The notes under the pieces were generated by a model. That model ran no database searches and had not been told where the DNA came from. It saw only the letters and a program-made list of their open reading frames with translations. A DNA stretch of 64,000 nt, from positions 786,501 to 850,500 of the forward strand of contig NZ_CP010535.1 in assembly GCF_001430825.1 (NCBI RefSeq). The letters are read 5' to 3'. Shown in pieces: positions 25,839 through 35,082 of the stretch. Both the position numbers and the translations under genes were made by a program. Origin of the DNA: Sediminicola sp. YIK13 (GTDB taxonomy: Bacteria > Bacteroidota > Bacteroidia > Flavobacteriales > Flavobacteriaceae). The first letter of the stretch is position 1. Each line of letters opens with the position of its first letter.

Positions 25839-28679
25839 TTAAAACCATTTTCTATTGAAAAGCCCTAGAAGGGTCTTTGGACTCAAGGTTACAATAAACC
25901 TGATTTTTTCATCATAATTGGGCTGTGATACCTCCCAACCATTATTGGAATATAATGGGAAATAAAGCTCAAAATAGTCCGTCACCAAGTTTAAGCGCAC
26001 CCCGGAATCATAAACGAAGCGCTCCTTGAAACCTTTGTTCTTGATAAAGCCAACGTCTCCATAGAGCTCTATCCACCGCCAAAGATTAACACTTGCATTG
26101 GTCGTGGCTATCCAATCATTGGAAAAGGGATTTTCCAATTTCGATTTAAATCCTCCTTCGGCTATAATGATCTGTTGACTATAGATTCCGCTATCCTCTG
26201 AACGCCCCAAGTAGTTATAGTCAAAAAGATAATCTGTAGGTCTGTCCAAAGCAAAACTGAAAAAATCAGAATTGGTCCGGTTCCTTAAAAATTTACCTGC
26301 GAAAAATCGTAAGTTCAATTGGCGGTTGTTTTCGAAAAGCTTTCTGTACTCCAGATTGAAGGCCACCTTTGAAAAATCGCTGGAGTGTTGCGCGTCCACA
26401 AACCAGGATACAAAATCGATTACCCCATTGTTGGAATTTATATACCTGGCATTCAATACATTGTAATCAGGGTCGGTGTTTATATCTTGGTTTTCATCAA
26501 TAATCCTAAATACATTTACATACCTAAATGTCAGGTATTCCCTTTTATTCGATATTAGGTTGTCCGGTCTCCAACCAAAACTGACCGAAGGGGTGATGGT
26601 AGTGTATCTTGAATTTTCAGCGAAATGAAAGGAAGAGCCGCCTATGGCATAATTGGCCACGAACATATTTTTGTCTTGGTAGTATTTTCTAAAGTTAAAT
26701 TTACCATAGCCTACCATGGCCTGTTCTTTTAAAGCGTATGAAGGCGCAAAATCAAATATAAATGGCCGCTCCAAAAGTGTTTTGTTGTGAATACGCATCC
26801 CAGGGGTAAGTCCGTCATAGATATTAAACCCCATTACTGGCACATAAAATATCTGATTGTAATATGGGTCTTCGGTATCCTTAAAAAATTGAAACTTCAA
26901 CTTTTTATTGCTTGAAAAAAAGCCGTTTAATGATTTCCAATTATCCCTTTGATTGAACTCTGGAATTTTTTGGTCATAGTTCAACACTAGGCGATCCTCA
27001 CCTTGTCTTGGAATTGTAAATGTTTTACTTTCTGCAATATCTGAGAACCAATATTTGGAAACAACAGAATCCTTTCTTATCCCGAAAAGTGAAATGGGTA
27101 CATTGGTCCCTCCCTTGTTTTTTAAGGTAATAGCCAACGAATCATCAGTCTTGAAGACATTACTGATGTTGTAATCTATTCTTTTGCTAGAGGAGACATA
27201 TTCCTTATCAAACCACCTTATATCCTTTTCAGTGGAACCTTCCAGAATACCTACAAAATCCTCTGGTCTAACCGGCTTGAGCTTGTAGTTTTCATAGAAT
27301 TCCGAAATACTTTTGGCTACTTTGTCTTGCCCGATATACTCCGACAAATAAGCTAAACCAAGGCCTGCCTTATATCTATTAGCAATTTTTTGATTGAATT
27401 TTATTAGGGAATCGTTTGCGGTTCTCAAAGACTGGTCCAAGTTCTTTCTTGCGGTGAGCATATGTAGGAAAGAATATTGCTCATTAAAGTCCATTTTGGC
27501 AAGATGAAAACTTCTCAGACCCCAGAGGTTGGATAATTTGCCAAGTAATTTTTGGTCTTCGTAATAGGTTTCCACATAATTAATCATAAGATAATTGACC
27601 AATGCATCATTGACCCATCTATCCTTTCTGGTATCAAAGAAGAGGGTTTCCCTTAAAAAGCTGTTTAGGGCTGTTTTTAGAAATTCCATTTCAAACTGGA
27701 ATTGGTCTTCATATGGGGTAACGAAGGAAGGTAACTGATTAAGACCGTAAAGTGGATTTTTTTGATTATCGATATTACTGACCAAAAGCTGTTGATGTGG
27801 GTATTCCCCTAAATTGTCCGTAATAAATTGGGCGACTTTATTAATTGATAGGCCTTTGGATATTGGATCGTATTTTGGGGCTTCCAAATCTGTAAGTATC
27901 GTGAGTGTTGGCGTGATGTGCTTGGTAAATGTTTTGGTAGGAGTAATGATTATCTCTGCACTTTTTGTATTGATGCCCTCTAAAAATGTTTGTTTTAAAA
28001 AAGCAGTGTTGGTGGTGCTGACTTCGGTAAAATTACTGGCCAAAAACAAACTCTTGGAATAATTGAAAGTAATATTGGTGTTGGTTATACCTGTAAAGAG
28101 ATCTTCCAAATTCTTATTCGAATACAAGGACCATTTGCCATCGGAATAGACTGCTGGTGTTAGATACCAATCCTTTAAATAGTATTTATTTTTATTGTCG
28201 TAACCGAAGGGGGTATATTTATTCGGAGGAAGTTTTACCCTGTAGGTAATAAAGATTTTGATTGAATCCTTTGGGGCAAGTGGTTCGTTCAATGAAAATT
28301 TAATAATATCTTTTTGGCGTGTTCTCTCCCAAGTCACACCACTGTAGTGATCATCGACCACACTAATGATATTGGTGGATCCCCTTTCATGGGATTTGGC
28401 CAAGTGCAGTCCTTTTTTAAACTCTTCCGCAAATCTTTTGGCCAGGGCCGTATTTTTATCGGCGTAAGCTTGAGGCCAGTCGTTAAAGAACAAATTGGGT
28501 AAAGAATCATTGGAATCGTTGACGTAAACGAACTGTTGTTCTATGTAAATATCTTTCTTTGCCCCATCCAAAGTGGCGGTCAGTGTATTCAAATGTTGAC
28601 CTTTACTGCTGCCCATACCAAGAATAATGGCAAAAACGCACAGTAGAATAGCACTTAAATTAAAAGGTTTGGGGGACAT
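25839..28679 (-). CDS. inactive M1-peptidase-like domain fused to an outer-membrane barrel
   Basis: A 946-residue exported protein (signal peptide to about residue 28). The first two thirds follow the M1 aminopeptidase fold: N-terminal beta domain, then a helical peptidase core. The catalytic residues are gone: where active enzymes have HExxH this one has KTALN (residues 335-339), and where they have W-x-x-E it has WVND (355-358). From about residue 620 the chain has repeated aromatic, amphipathic strands and ends in RKWF, as outer-membrane barrels do. It is probably a surface or assembly protein rather than an enzyme. It follows the LOG gene by 6 bases. Confidence 0.75.
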   Translation of the reverse strand: MSPKPFNLSAILLCVFAIILGMGSSKGQHLNTLTATLDGAKKDIYIEQQFVYVNDSNDSLPNLFFNDWPQAYADKNTALAKRFAEEFKKGLHLAKSHERGSTNIISVVDDHYSGVTWERTRQKDIIKFSLNEPLAPKDSIKIFITYRVKLPPNKYTPFGYDNKNKYYLKDWYLTPAVYSDGKWSLYSNKNLEDLFTGITNTNITFNYSKSLFLASNFTEVSTTNTAFLKQTFLEGINTKSAEIIITPTKTFTKHITPTLTILTDLEAPKYDPISKGLSINKVAQFITDNLGEYPHQQLLVSNIDNQKNPLYGLNQLPSFVTPYEDQFQFEMEFLKTALNSFLRETLFFDTRKDRWVNDALVNYLMINYVETYYEDQKLLGKLSNLWGLRSFHLAKMDFNEQYSFLHMLTARKNLDQSLRTANDSLIKFNQKIANRYKAGLGLAYLSEYIGQDKVAKSISEFYENYKLKPVRPEDFVGILEGSTEKDIRWFDKEYVSSSKRIDYNISNVFKTDDSLAITLKNKGGTNVPISLFGIRKDSVVSKYWFSDIAESKTFTIPRQGEDRLVLNYDQKIPEFNQRDNWKSLNGFFSSNKKLKFQFFKDTEDPYYNQIFYVPVMGFNIYDGLTPGMRIHNKTLLERPFIFDFAPSYALKEQAMVGYGKFNFRKYYQDKNMFVANYAIGGSSFHFAENSRYTTITPSVSFGWRPDNLISNKREYLTFRYVNVFRIIDENQDINTDPDYNVLNARYINSNNGVIDFVSWFVDAQHSSDFSKVAFNLEYRKLFENNRQLNLRFFAGKFLRNRTNSDFFSFALDRPTDYLFDYNYLGRSEDSGIYSQQIIIAEGGFKSKLENPFSNDWIATTNASVNLWRWIELYGDVGFIKNKGFKERFVYDSGVRLNLVTDYFELYFPLYSNNGWEVSQPNYDEKIRFIVTLSPKTLLGLFNRKWF

Positions 28680-28685
28680 ATCGTA

Positions 28686-29372
28686 TTAGAAATTGGGGCT
28701 TAAGGTACGTCCTCTATAGAAGGAATCGATAATTTCCACTACTTGCTCTTCTGTATCCACTAGTTGTATCAGATCCATGTCATGGGCACTAATATTTCCT
28801 TTTTTGAGCATAGTGGTTTTAATCCAATCAAAGAGCCCTTCCCAAAAATCCGTACCTACCAATATAATTGGGAATTTCTCAATCTTATTGGTTTGAATGA
28901 GGGTAATAGCTTCAAAAAGTTCATCCAATGTTCCAAAACCTCCAGGCATTACCACAAAACCTTGGGAATATTTTACGAACATCACTTTTCGGACAAAGAA
29001 ATAATCGAAATCGAGGCTTTTATCCACATCAATATAAGGATTGTCATGTTGTTCAAAAGGCAAGTCTATATTAAGACCTACAGAGGTGCCTCCGGCCAAA
29101 TGTGCTCCTCGGTTACCGGCTTCCATAATACCTGGTCCACCTCCTGTAATAATGCCATAACCAGCTTCAGAAATACTTTTGGCTATACTGGTTGCCAATT
29201 CATAATAAGGATCACCTTCTTTTGTTCTAGCGGAGCCAAAAATAGAAACACAAGGTCCAATGGCACTCATTTTTTCAAAACCACTGACAAATTCACCCAT
29301 AATCTTGAAAATAGCCCAAGAATCATTCGTCTTTATCTCATTCCAACCTTTGTGGTGTTGTTCTTTTCTCAT
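28686..29372 (-). CDS. LOG-family nucleotide phosphoribohydrolase-like protein
   Basis: A 228-residue Rossmann-fold protein of the TIGR00730/LOG family. It has SIFGSARTKEGDPYY, GIITGGGPGIMEAGNRGA and the signature MPGGFGTLDELFE. Related proteins split nucleoside 5'-monophosphates (including cytokinin ribotides) into base and ribose phosphate in the cytoplasm; the natural substrate in flavobacteria is not clear. It is followed after 6 bases by the pseudo-M1 barrel gene, probably on one transcript, and sits 70 bases after uvrA on the same strand. Confidence 0.9.
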   Translation of the reverse strand: MRKEQHHKGWNEIKTNDSWAIFKIMGEFVSGFEKMSAIGPCVSIFGSARTKEGDPYYELATSIAKSISEAGYGIITGGGPGIMEAGNRGAHLAGGTSVGLNIDLPFEQHDNPYIDVDKSLDFDYFFVRKVMFVKYSQGFVVMPGGFGTLDELFEAITLIQTNKIEKFPIILVGTDFWEGLFDWIKTTMLKKGNISAHDMDLIQLVDTEEQVVEIIDSFYRGRTLSPNF

Positions 29373-29442
29373 GTATGCTTATTTATTACTTTTTATATAG
29401 GCGAATTGACGCCCTTTGTTTTATAGAACACTAGGAGCCTTC

Positions 29443-32277
29443 CTACAAACCTAATTCTTTTCTTAGAAATTTAGAGGTGTAACTCTTTTTATCTTTTGCT
29501 ATTTCTTCTGGTGTACCTTTGGCGACCAGCTTACCACCACCACGACCTCCTTCATAACCTATATCGATCACATGATCCACCATTTTGATGACGTCCATGT
29601 TATGTTCGATGACCAAAACGGTATTTCCCTTATCCACCAATTTGTTCAGTACGTTCATCAATACCCTAATATCCTCGAAGTGCAAGCCAGTTGTAGGCTC
29701 ATCCAAAATGTAGAAGGTATTGCCAGTATCCCTTTTAGATAGTTCTGTGGCCAACTTAATACGTTGTGCCTCCCCACCAGATAGGGTGGTAGATTGCTGC
29801 CCCAATGAAATATAGCCCAGGCCTACATCTTGAATGGTCTTGACCTTTCTATAAATTTTGGGGATGTTTTCAAAAAAGTCTACAGCTTCGTTAATAGTCA
29901 TTTCCAAAACATCTGCTATTGATTTACCCTTGTACCTTATTTCGAGGGTTTCCCTGTTGAAGCGTTTCCCATTACAGGTCTCACATTCTACATAAACATC
30001 GGGCAGAAAATTCATCTCGATTACCCGTAAACCACCACCTTGACACGTTTCACATCGTCCTCCTTTTACATTGAAACTAAAACGTCCCAATTTGTAGCCT
30101 CTTATGGCTGCTTCTTGGGTTTTGGCAAAGAGGGCCCTAATTTCGCTAAATACCCCTGTATAGGTTGCAGGATTGGACCTCGGTGTTCTTCCAATTGGAG
30201 ATTGGTTGATATCAATGACTTTATCTATGTGCTCTAGGCCCTTTATTTTTTTGTAGGGCATTGGTTTTTTAACACCATTAAAATAATAGGCATTTAGGAT
30301 AGGGTAGAGGGTCTCATTGATCAAAGTGGATTTACCACTTCCCGACACTCCGGTAACCCCGATCATTTTCCCCAAGGGAAATTCTGCCGTAACGTTTTTA
30401 AGATTGTTTCCCGTACATCCGGAAAGTACAATACTCTTTCCGTTGCCTTCCCTGCGGCTTTCGGGAACTGCTATTTTTTTAACACCGGTAATATAATCTG
30501 CTGTTAAAGTGTGTTCATTTTTTAAATCCTTCGGTTTCCCTTGGGAGATAATTTCTCCTCCATGTCTACCGGCTTTTGGACCAATATCAATGACGTGGTC
30601 TGCCCTTTCTATCATATCCCTGTCGTGCTCCACCACGATCACGGAGTTTCCTAGATCCCTGAGGGCTTCCAAGGATTTTATCAAGCGTTCATTATCCCTT
30701 TGATGAAGTCCTATACTGGGCTCATCCAAAATATAAAGAACACCTACAAGCTGGGACCCAATTTGGGTGGCCAACCTGATCCGTTGGGCTTCCCCTCCGG
30801 AAAGGGACTTGGAACTTCTGTTAAGGGAGAGGTAGTCTAGCCCAACATCCAAAAGAAATTGGAGTCTTGTTTTTATCTCTTTTATAATTTCTTCAGCGAT
30901 GATCCTTTGGTTTCCAACCAAGTTTTTGTCAAGACCGCTAAAAAAGGCAGCAAGCTCTACGATGTCCAGATTGGAAAGCTCCGCAATGTTCTTTTCTTCA
31001 ATTTTAAAATAGAGCGACTCAATCCTTAAGCGGGACCCATTGCAGGTGGGACAGTTTATTTTGTCCATATATTCCTTTGCCCATCTTTTTATAGAGGTAG
31101 ATTCTGCCTCCTCAAATTGGTTCTTTAGAAAGTTGGAAATACCTTCATAATCTATTTTATATTGTCTTTTAACACCCAACGTTTTGGAGTCCACCTCAAA
31201 ACTTTCGGCACCCCCGTGCAGGATAATATCCAGGGCTTCCTCTGGGATGGTATTTATTGGGTCTGTAAGTTCAAACTCATAGCGCTGGGCAATGGTTTCA
31301 ATTTGCTTAAAGGCCCATGATTTTTTATATTCCCCTAATGGTGCGATTCCCCCGGCTTTAATGGATAGCTTTGGATTGGGAATAATTTTTTTGTCGTTTA
31401 CCTCGTGTACATTTCCCAAACCATTGCAATTGGGACACATTCCTTTTGGGGAGTTGAATGAAAAAGTATTGGGTTCTGGGGATGGATAAGAGATACCTGT
31501 TGTGGGGCACATCAGATCCCTACTGAAGTAGCGGGGAACTTCCTGACCTTCCTCTAGGATCATCAGTACATTTTCACCACTGTACATTGCTGTGTTTATG
31601 CTTTCAGAAAGGCGCTTATCCAAATCAGCGGAATCAGTAACTTTTAATCGGTCTATTACAATCTCAATATCATGGGTCTTGTATCGATCGACTTTCATTC
31701 CCTTTACGATATCCTTGATTTCCCCATCCACCCTGACTTTTACAAAGCCTTGTTTTGCAATCTGCTCAAAAAGCTCCCTATAATGTCCTTTTCGGGATTT
31801 TATAATAGGGGCAAGAACATTTATCTTTTTTTCGTTGAAATCTTCCTTGATGAGCTCTTTGATCTGTTCATCGCTATAGCTCACCATTTTTTCACCTGTA
31901 TTATAACTGTATGCATCACCTGCCCTGGCAAATAAGAGGCGTAAAAAATCATAAACCTCTGTGATAGTTCCTACGGTTGATCTTGGGGATTTTGAAGTGG
32001 TTTTCTGTTCTATGGCAATTACTGGAGAGAGTCCATCTATCTTGTCCACGTCCGGCCGTTCCAATCCTCCCAAAAATTGACGGGCATAGGCCGAGAAGGT
32101 TTCTATATATCGCCTTTGTCCTTCGGCATAGATAGTATCAAAGGCGAGGGATGATTTACCACTACCGGAAAGTCCCGTGATCACAACAAGTTTTTCTCTA
32201 GGAATGGTAACATCAATGTTTTTAAGGTTATGGACCCTAGCGCCCTTAACCTCAATATTTTCCTCGTAATTTATCAT
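29443..32277 (-). CDS. uvrA: excinuclease ABC subunit A
   Basis: A 944-residue UvrA, normal length. There are two ABC ATPase units with Walker [21 protein letters not shown] near residue 32 and [12 protein letters not shown] in the second half, and two signature motifs [12 protein letters not shown] and [12 protein letters not shown]. Zinc-finger cysteines are present in [19 protein letters not shown] and CETCQGGG...CETCNGKRF. It recognises bulky DNA lesions and loads UvrB in the cytoplasm. Upstream a possible -7 box lies at 32295-32302. A Tudor-like gene is divergent from it. Confidence 0.97.
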   Translation of the reverse strand: MINYEENIEVKGARVHNLKNIDVTIPREKLVVITGLSGSGKSSLAFDTIYAEGQRRYIETFSAYARQFLGGLERPDVDKIDGLSPVIAIEQKTTSKSPRSTVGTITEVYDFLRLLFARAGDAYSYNTGEKMVSYSDEQIKELIKEDFNEKKINVLAPIIKSRKGHYRELFEQIAKQGFVKVRVDGEIKDIVKGMKVDRYKTHDIEIVIDRLKVTDSADLDKRLSESINTAMYSGENVLMILEEGQEVPRYFSRDLMCPTTGISYPSPEPNTFSFNSPKGMCPNCNGLGNVHEVNDKKIIPNPKLSIKAGGIAPLGEYKKSWAFKQIETIAQRYEFELTDPINTIPEEALDIILHGGAESFEVDSKTLGVKRQYKIDYEGISNFLKNQFEEAESTSIKRWAKEYMDKINCPTCNGSRLRIESLYFKIEEKNIAELSNLDIVELAAFFSGLDKNLVGNQRIIAEEIIKEIKTRLQFLLDVGLDYLSLNRSSKSLSGGEAQRIRLATQIGSQLVGVLYILDEPSIGLHQRDNERLIKSLEALRDLGNSVIVVEHDRDMIERADHVIDIGPKAGRHGGEIISQGKPKDLKNEHTLTADYITGVKKIAVPESRREGNGKSIVLSGCTGNNLKNVTAEFPLGKMIGVTGVSGSGKSTLINETLYPILNAYYFNGVKKPMPYKKIKGLEHIDKVIDINQSPIGRTPRSNPATYTGVFSEIRALFAKTQEAAIRGYKLGRFSFNVKGGRCETCQGGGLRVIEMNFLPDVYVECETCNGKRFNRETLEIRYKGKSIADVLEMTINEAVDFFENIPKIYRKVKTIQDVGLGYISLGQQSTTLSGGEAQRIKLATELSKRDTGNTFYILDEPTTGLHFEDIRVLMNVLNKLVDKGNTVLVIEHNMDVIKMVDHVIDIGYEGGRGGGKLVAKGTPEEIAKDKKSYTSKFLRKELGL

Positions 32278-32294
32278 TTTCTATAGCAAAGTTG

Positions 32295-32302
32295 CAAAGC
32301 TA
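32295..32302 (-). promoter_or_regulatory. -7 promoter element for uvrA
   Basis: On the minus strand TAGCTTTG, an exact match to TAnnTTTG, 18 bases before the uvrA start. No -33 box is clear, and no copy of the GGA-W-ATA-W-TCC palindrome seen at 33844-33894 is present in this gap. Confidence 0.45.
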
Positions 32303-32399
32303 CGATTTTGACCTCTAATAATGAAGTAGGGCCTATTATGATTTTTGTTAATTAAAACCTAGTAATTAAATTAGCACGACTGATTTTAAAACAAATAGT

Positions 32400-32927
32400 A
32401 TGCAACTTTTAGGTATTGGATCAAGGATAGAACATAGGGAATTTGGTAAAGGAGTGGTAACCAATGTTACCTCCAAACACTATTGGGTCACATTTATTGA
32501 TAACGGATTGGAAACTATTGAATTGGATGCAGAGTTTGATGTGATAGAGCTGGTGGAGGAAGAGGTGGATACCATCAGTTTTTCTGAAGTGGAACAATCC
32601 TTGGTTTCCATTTTGAGGAGATGGAGCGATGCCAGTCAGGTTACCCCCATTGCAGATAAGTGGAAAGGTGGAAGTTTGGTTTTAAGACCGGGGGACGGCA
32701 ATTTATCGGAAAAAGAAATCCCTTTGGATACCTTCTTTCATAAAATTGTAATGGTAAGGGATAGGATTAGGGTAATGGAGCAAAAAATAAATGCCAGCAG
32801 CCATTTAGATGATCAGGAAAAAGTGGACTTACAACAATATATTACAAGGATTTATGGCAGTTTAACCACCTTTAATGTATTGTTCAATAACAAGAGCGAT
32901 CATTTTATTGGGGAGAAATCAAAGTAA
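32400..32927 (+). CDS. Tudor-like domain protein beside uvrA
   Basis: A 175-residue cytoplasmic protein of unknown function. Its first 45 residues (GIGSRIEHREFGKGVVTNV, then a short strand pair) share the pattern G-S-x-[VI]-x-H-x-x-F-G-[RK]-G-x-V with the C-terminal domain of the UvrD helicase at 16036-18360. In PcrA/UvrD that domain contacts RNA polymerase. After an acidic linker comes a mainly helical region (about 95-175). It is divergent from uvrA with 122 bases between and convergent with the TIGR03915 gene. A role as an adaptor in repair or transcription is inference from the shared domain and the neighbours. Confidence 0.7.
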   Translation: MQLLGIGSRIEHREFGKGVVTNVTSKHYWVTFIDNGLETIELDAEFDVIELVEEEVDTISFSEVEQSLVSILRRWSDASQVTPIADKWKGGSLVLRPGDGNLSEKEIPLDTFFHKIVMVRDRIRVMEQKINASSHLDDQEKVDLQQYITRIYGSLTTFNVLFNNKSDHFIGEKSK

Positions 32928-32993
32928 AAAGAAGTATCTACTTTCACTACATTTTGTTGTAGTCACAAATGTACACAAGCCCATTACTTTTTA

Positions 32994-33767
32994 CTAAACA
33001 GCTGTTCTTTCGTTGAAAAACGGACGGTACGCTTTATTGGAAAAAGAAGCAGTTGGTTTCGGTAGGATATGTGATTGTATATCAATGTTTTTTAAATATC
33101 CATTACTTATATCCTTAACACCTTGACCCTCGTTTTTTGAAATATTGGAGAAGAAATCAGGATTCTTATAGTAGTCACCAAGATCAAGTGTAATTAGTTC
33201 AACCTTATAGCCTTCAAAATAGATGCCATAACCTCTCTTGCTGTCGTAAACAAGCCAATGCTGGTCTCTGTATTTAGATCTATAGTGCTTAGAGATTAAA
33301 GGGAGTACATCATAATCTGGAGCGATGACTGCGAAATAAACTGAATCTTTTGATTGATACATGTCCACAAATGCTTCCATATGTCTTTTTTCAGATCCTA
33401 CCAATTTGGCCAAGTGTCTTATCTTGGGTAGATCTTCCTCTGCGAACGATAAGGGAGTTCCGCTTGTTGAAAAAAACAATTGTTTGATATATCTGAACAA
33501 TATAAATTCAATGCCTTTAGCCTCACTTTGATAAGCGAAATAAACAGTTTTGATGGTCTCATGGCTCTTTTTTTCAATGCCGTGCCAGACCCTTTTTGCC
33601 AAGTCGATCTCCGTGCCTATAGTTTCAGTGTCCGAAAAAAGTTCTCTTTGCTTCCCGTTGTCCTTTTGAATGTCCATAACATTCCACTTTTGGTCAAAAG
33701 CTTTAAACACGGAGGTGAGAAAGCCATTAAAACTGCCGTCGTAAATTAAGATTTTAGCATTTTCCAT
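32994..33767 (-). CDS. putative DNA repair protein, TIGR03915/DUF4130 family
   Basis: A 257-residue protein beginning ILIYDGSFNGFLTSVFKAF, the hallmark start of this family, followed by the helical part and VGSEKRHMEAFVDMYQS and HYRSKYRDQHWLVYDSKRGYGIYF. Family members are linked to uracil-DNA-glycosylase-like and radical-SAM repair proteins and normally sit directly beside a radical-SAM partner (TIGR03916). That partner is not adjacent here. The gene is divergent from the LexA-like repressor, and both share the control region 33768-33913, so control by that repressor is likely. Confidence 0.75.
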   Translation of the reverse strand: MENAKILIYDGSFNGFLTSVFKAFDQKWNVMDIQKDNGKQRELFSDTETIGTEIDLAKRVWHGIEKKSHETIKTVYFAYQSEAKGIEFILFRYIKQLFFSTSGTPLSFAEEDLPKIRHLAKLVGSEKRHMEAFVDMYQSKDSVYFAVIAPDYDVLPLISKHYRSKYRDQHWLVYDSKRGYGIYFEGYKVELITLDLGDYYKNPDFFSNISKNEGQGVKDISNGYLKNIDIQSHILPKPTASFSNKAYRPFFNERTAV

Positions 33768-33831
33768 TTGAATAGGATTTAGATTCGATAAATGTCACAT
33801 TCTTGCTAACATGAAATTAATCTTGTAATCA

Positions 33832-33894
33832 TTCCAAAAATATGGAAATATTCCTAATTATGGAAATATTCCATAATTATTTTGGATATAATCC
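33832..33894. promoter_or_regulatory. operator array for the LexA-like repressor
   Basis: Three palindromes with the core GGA-W-ATA-W-TCC lie at 33844-33854, 33862-33872 and 33884-33894 (centres 18 and 22 bases apart). A fourth, looser pair of half sites TTCCA/TGGAA lies at 33832-33847. The third is the best: TTTTGGATATAATCCAAAA. Roughly two helical turns between centres and the position between two divergent genes fit a dimeric repressor that controls itself and its neighbour. Confidence 0.75.
33835..33842 (-). promoter_or_regulatory. -7 promoter element for the TIGR03915 gene
   Basis: On the minus strand TATTTTTG, a match to TAnnTTTG, 68 bases before the start at 33767. It falls inside the first operator half sites, so a bound repressor would block it. 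No good -33 box is seen. Confidence 0.4.
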
Positions 33895-33910
33895 AAAATG
33901 TGTATATTTG
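33881..33910 (+). promoter_or_regulatory. promoter of the LexA-like repressor
   Basis: TTTG (33881-33884), an 18-base spacer and TATATTTG (33903-33910): the full Bacteroidetes promoter geometry, the same spacing as the aroC promoter in this window. The third operator palindrome covers the -33 box. The ATG is only 3 bases beyond the -7 box, so the message may be leaderless. Confidence 0.6.
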
Positions 33911-33913
33911 AGA

Positions 33914-34681
33914 ATGGAAAATGACTTAGCAATTGAGGTAAAGAGATTTACGGACGTTCGAAGGGATTTGGGGTATACCCAATCAGAATTCGCGAAACTA
34001 TTGGGAATTTCAAATACTACCGCAGATATAGAGCGGGGAAGGACCAAGTTGTCCGGTAAAGTAGTGGCTGAATTGTTAAAGCAGTTTAAAATAAATCCAT
34101 TGTGGCTATTTGGGGAAGCCACCAATCAATATCTGGCAACCTCCAATGTAAGTGTCATTCCAAAAGTGGTGACCATTGATGCCAACGAAAATGAAAACAT
34201 GGTTTTGGTAAATGCCAAGGCGGCTGCGGGTTATCCGCAAAATATTCAGGATACCAGCTGGTACAGAAAATTACCAGCTTTTGATATACCCTTACCAGAA
34301 TTCAGGAATGCAACGTACAGAGGTTTTCAAGTAGAAGGCGATAGTATGTTGCCCAATTTGCGTCCGGGGGAGTGGGTCTTGGCAAAGGCCGTAGAAAGTA
34401 TCCAGGATGTCAGTGCCAACAAGATGTATGTGGTGGTCCTTCACGATGCCGTTTTGGTAAAGAAATTGGAGAAGTCCCCCAATGGATATAAAATGTCTTT
34501 AATATCCCTAAACGAGACTTACCCTCCGTATGAAGTGGATATGCAGCAAATACAGGAATTATGGCAGGTAAACAGCAAAATCACTTTTGGTTTGGATGCC
34601 ACTACAGAAACTGGGCTACTGAGACAACTTCAAGAATCGATGGAGGAATTAAAAAGCCAGATACGTTCCGTAAAAAATTAA
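33914..34681 (+). CDS. LexA-like XRE/S24 repressor
   Basis: A 255-residue regulator. Residues about 5-65 form an XRE-type helix-turn-helix (GYTQSEFAKLLGI, then TTADIERGRTKLS). The C-terminal half is an S24 self-cleaving peptidase: Ala105-Gly106 cleavage site in AKAAAGYP, Ser144 in EGDSMLP and Lys183 in VLVKKLEK, with spacings close to those of LexA. So it should cut itself when RecA filaments form and release its targets. The open frame continues 24 codons upstream through the operator array; I chose the ATG at 33914 since the domain starts there. A coiled C-terminal tail follows. LexA itself and a phage-type repressor are alternatives. Confidence 0.85.
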   Translation: MENDLAIEVKRFTDVRRDLGYTQSEFAKLLGISNTTADIERGRTKLSGKVVAELLKQFKINPLWLFGEATNQYLATSNVSVIPKVVTIDANENENMVLVNAKAAAGYPQNIQDTSWYRKLPAFDIPLPEFRNATYRGFQVEGDSMLPNLRPGEWVLAKAVESIQDVSANKMYVVVLHDAVLVKKLEKSPNGYKMSLISLNETYPPYEVDMQQIQELWQVNSKITFGLDATTETGLLRQLQESMEELKSQIRSVKN

Positions 34682-34911
34682 GCTTTTATTTGTAGATGCA
34701 TTTGTAATAGGTATCAGAAGCAACTTTTACCTTCAAAAATGTACTGGCTTCACTTAAAAAGTCCCTCAGGGCTCAAATATTTTCTTTTCAGTATCCCTTG
34801 GCACTTAAACTTCGAGTCTGCCAGAAACAGTGCTCATGTATTTACCAGATAATGCAACTCTGAAATTGGGAAGCTTTAAAAATTAATGGAACAGATATTT
34901 TCCGAACTTGT

Positions 34912-35076
34912 TTATTGGTCCAATGGTTTTTTAGCTTCCTTGGATTTTTGAACAATCTCCTTTAACCTGGCCGCCCGCTGTTCCTTTTCTTCCCGAAGCT
35001 TATTTTTCTTTCGATTCATAAGTTTGGTATGTTGTGCCTTGTTCTTGGTGTTTTTTTCTGTTCCTTTCTTTGCCAT
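34912..35076 (-). CDS. small, very basic protein
   Basis: A 54-residue reading frame starting MAKKGTEKNTKNKAQHTKLM and rich in Lys, Arg and Gln, predicted helical. It starts 6 bases after the stop of the gene at 35083-35793, on the same strand. The regular basic composition, close coupling and clean start suggest a real small gene; it might bind nucleic acid or a ribosome. I do not know a family for it. The stretch between it and the repressor gene (34682-34911) holds nothing I can identify. Confidence 0.6.
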   Translation of the reverse strand: MAKKGTEKNTKNKAQHTKLMNRKKNKLREEKEQRAARLKEIVQKSKEAKKPLDQ

Positions 35077-35082
35077 ATGATA

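Noticed and set aside
28764-29426. A 220-codon open frame on the plus strand
   Set aside because: It runs opposite the LOG gene, which has clear family motifs; the antisense frame has no recognisable domain and an odd residue mix.
33842-33913. 24-codon N-terminal extension of the LexA-like repressor
   Set aside because: The extension is made of the operator palindromes and the promoter, so it is not coding; the domain begins at the ATG at 33914.
34682-34911. Possible small RNA or extra gene after the repressor
   Set aside because: No reading frame, strong hairpin or promoter motif stands out in these 230 bases.
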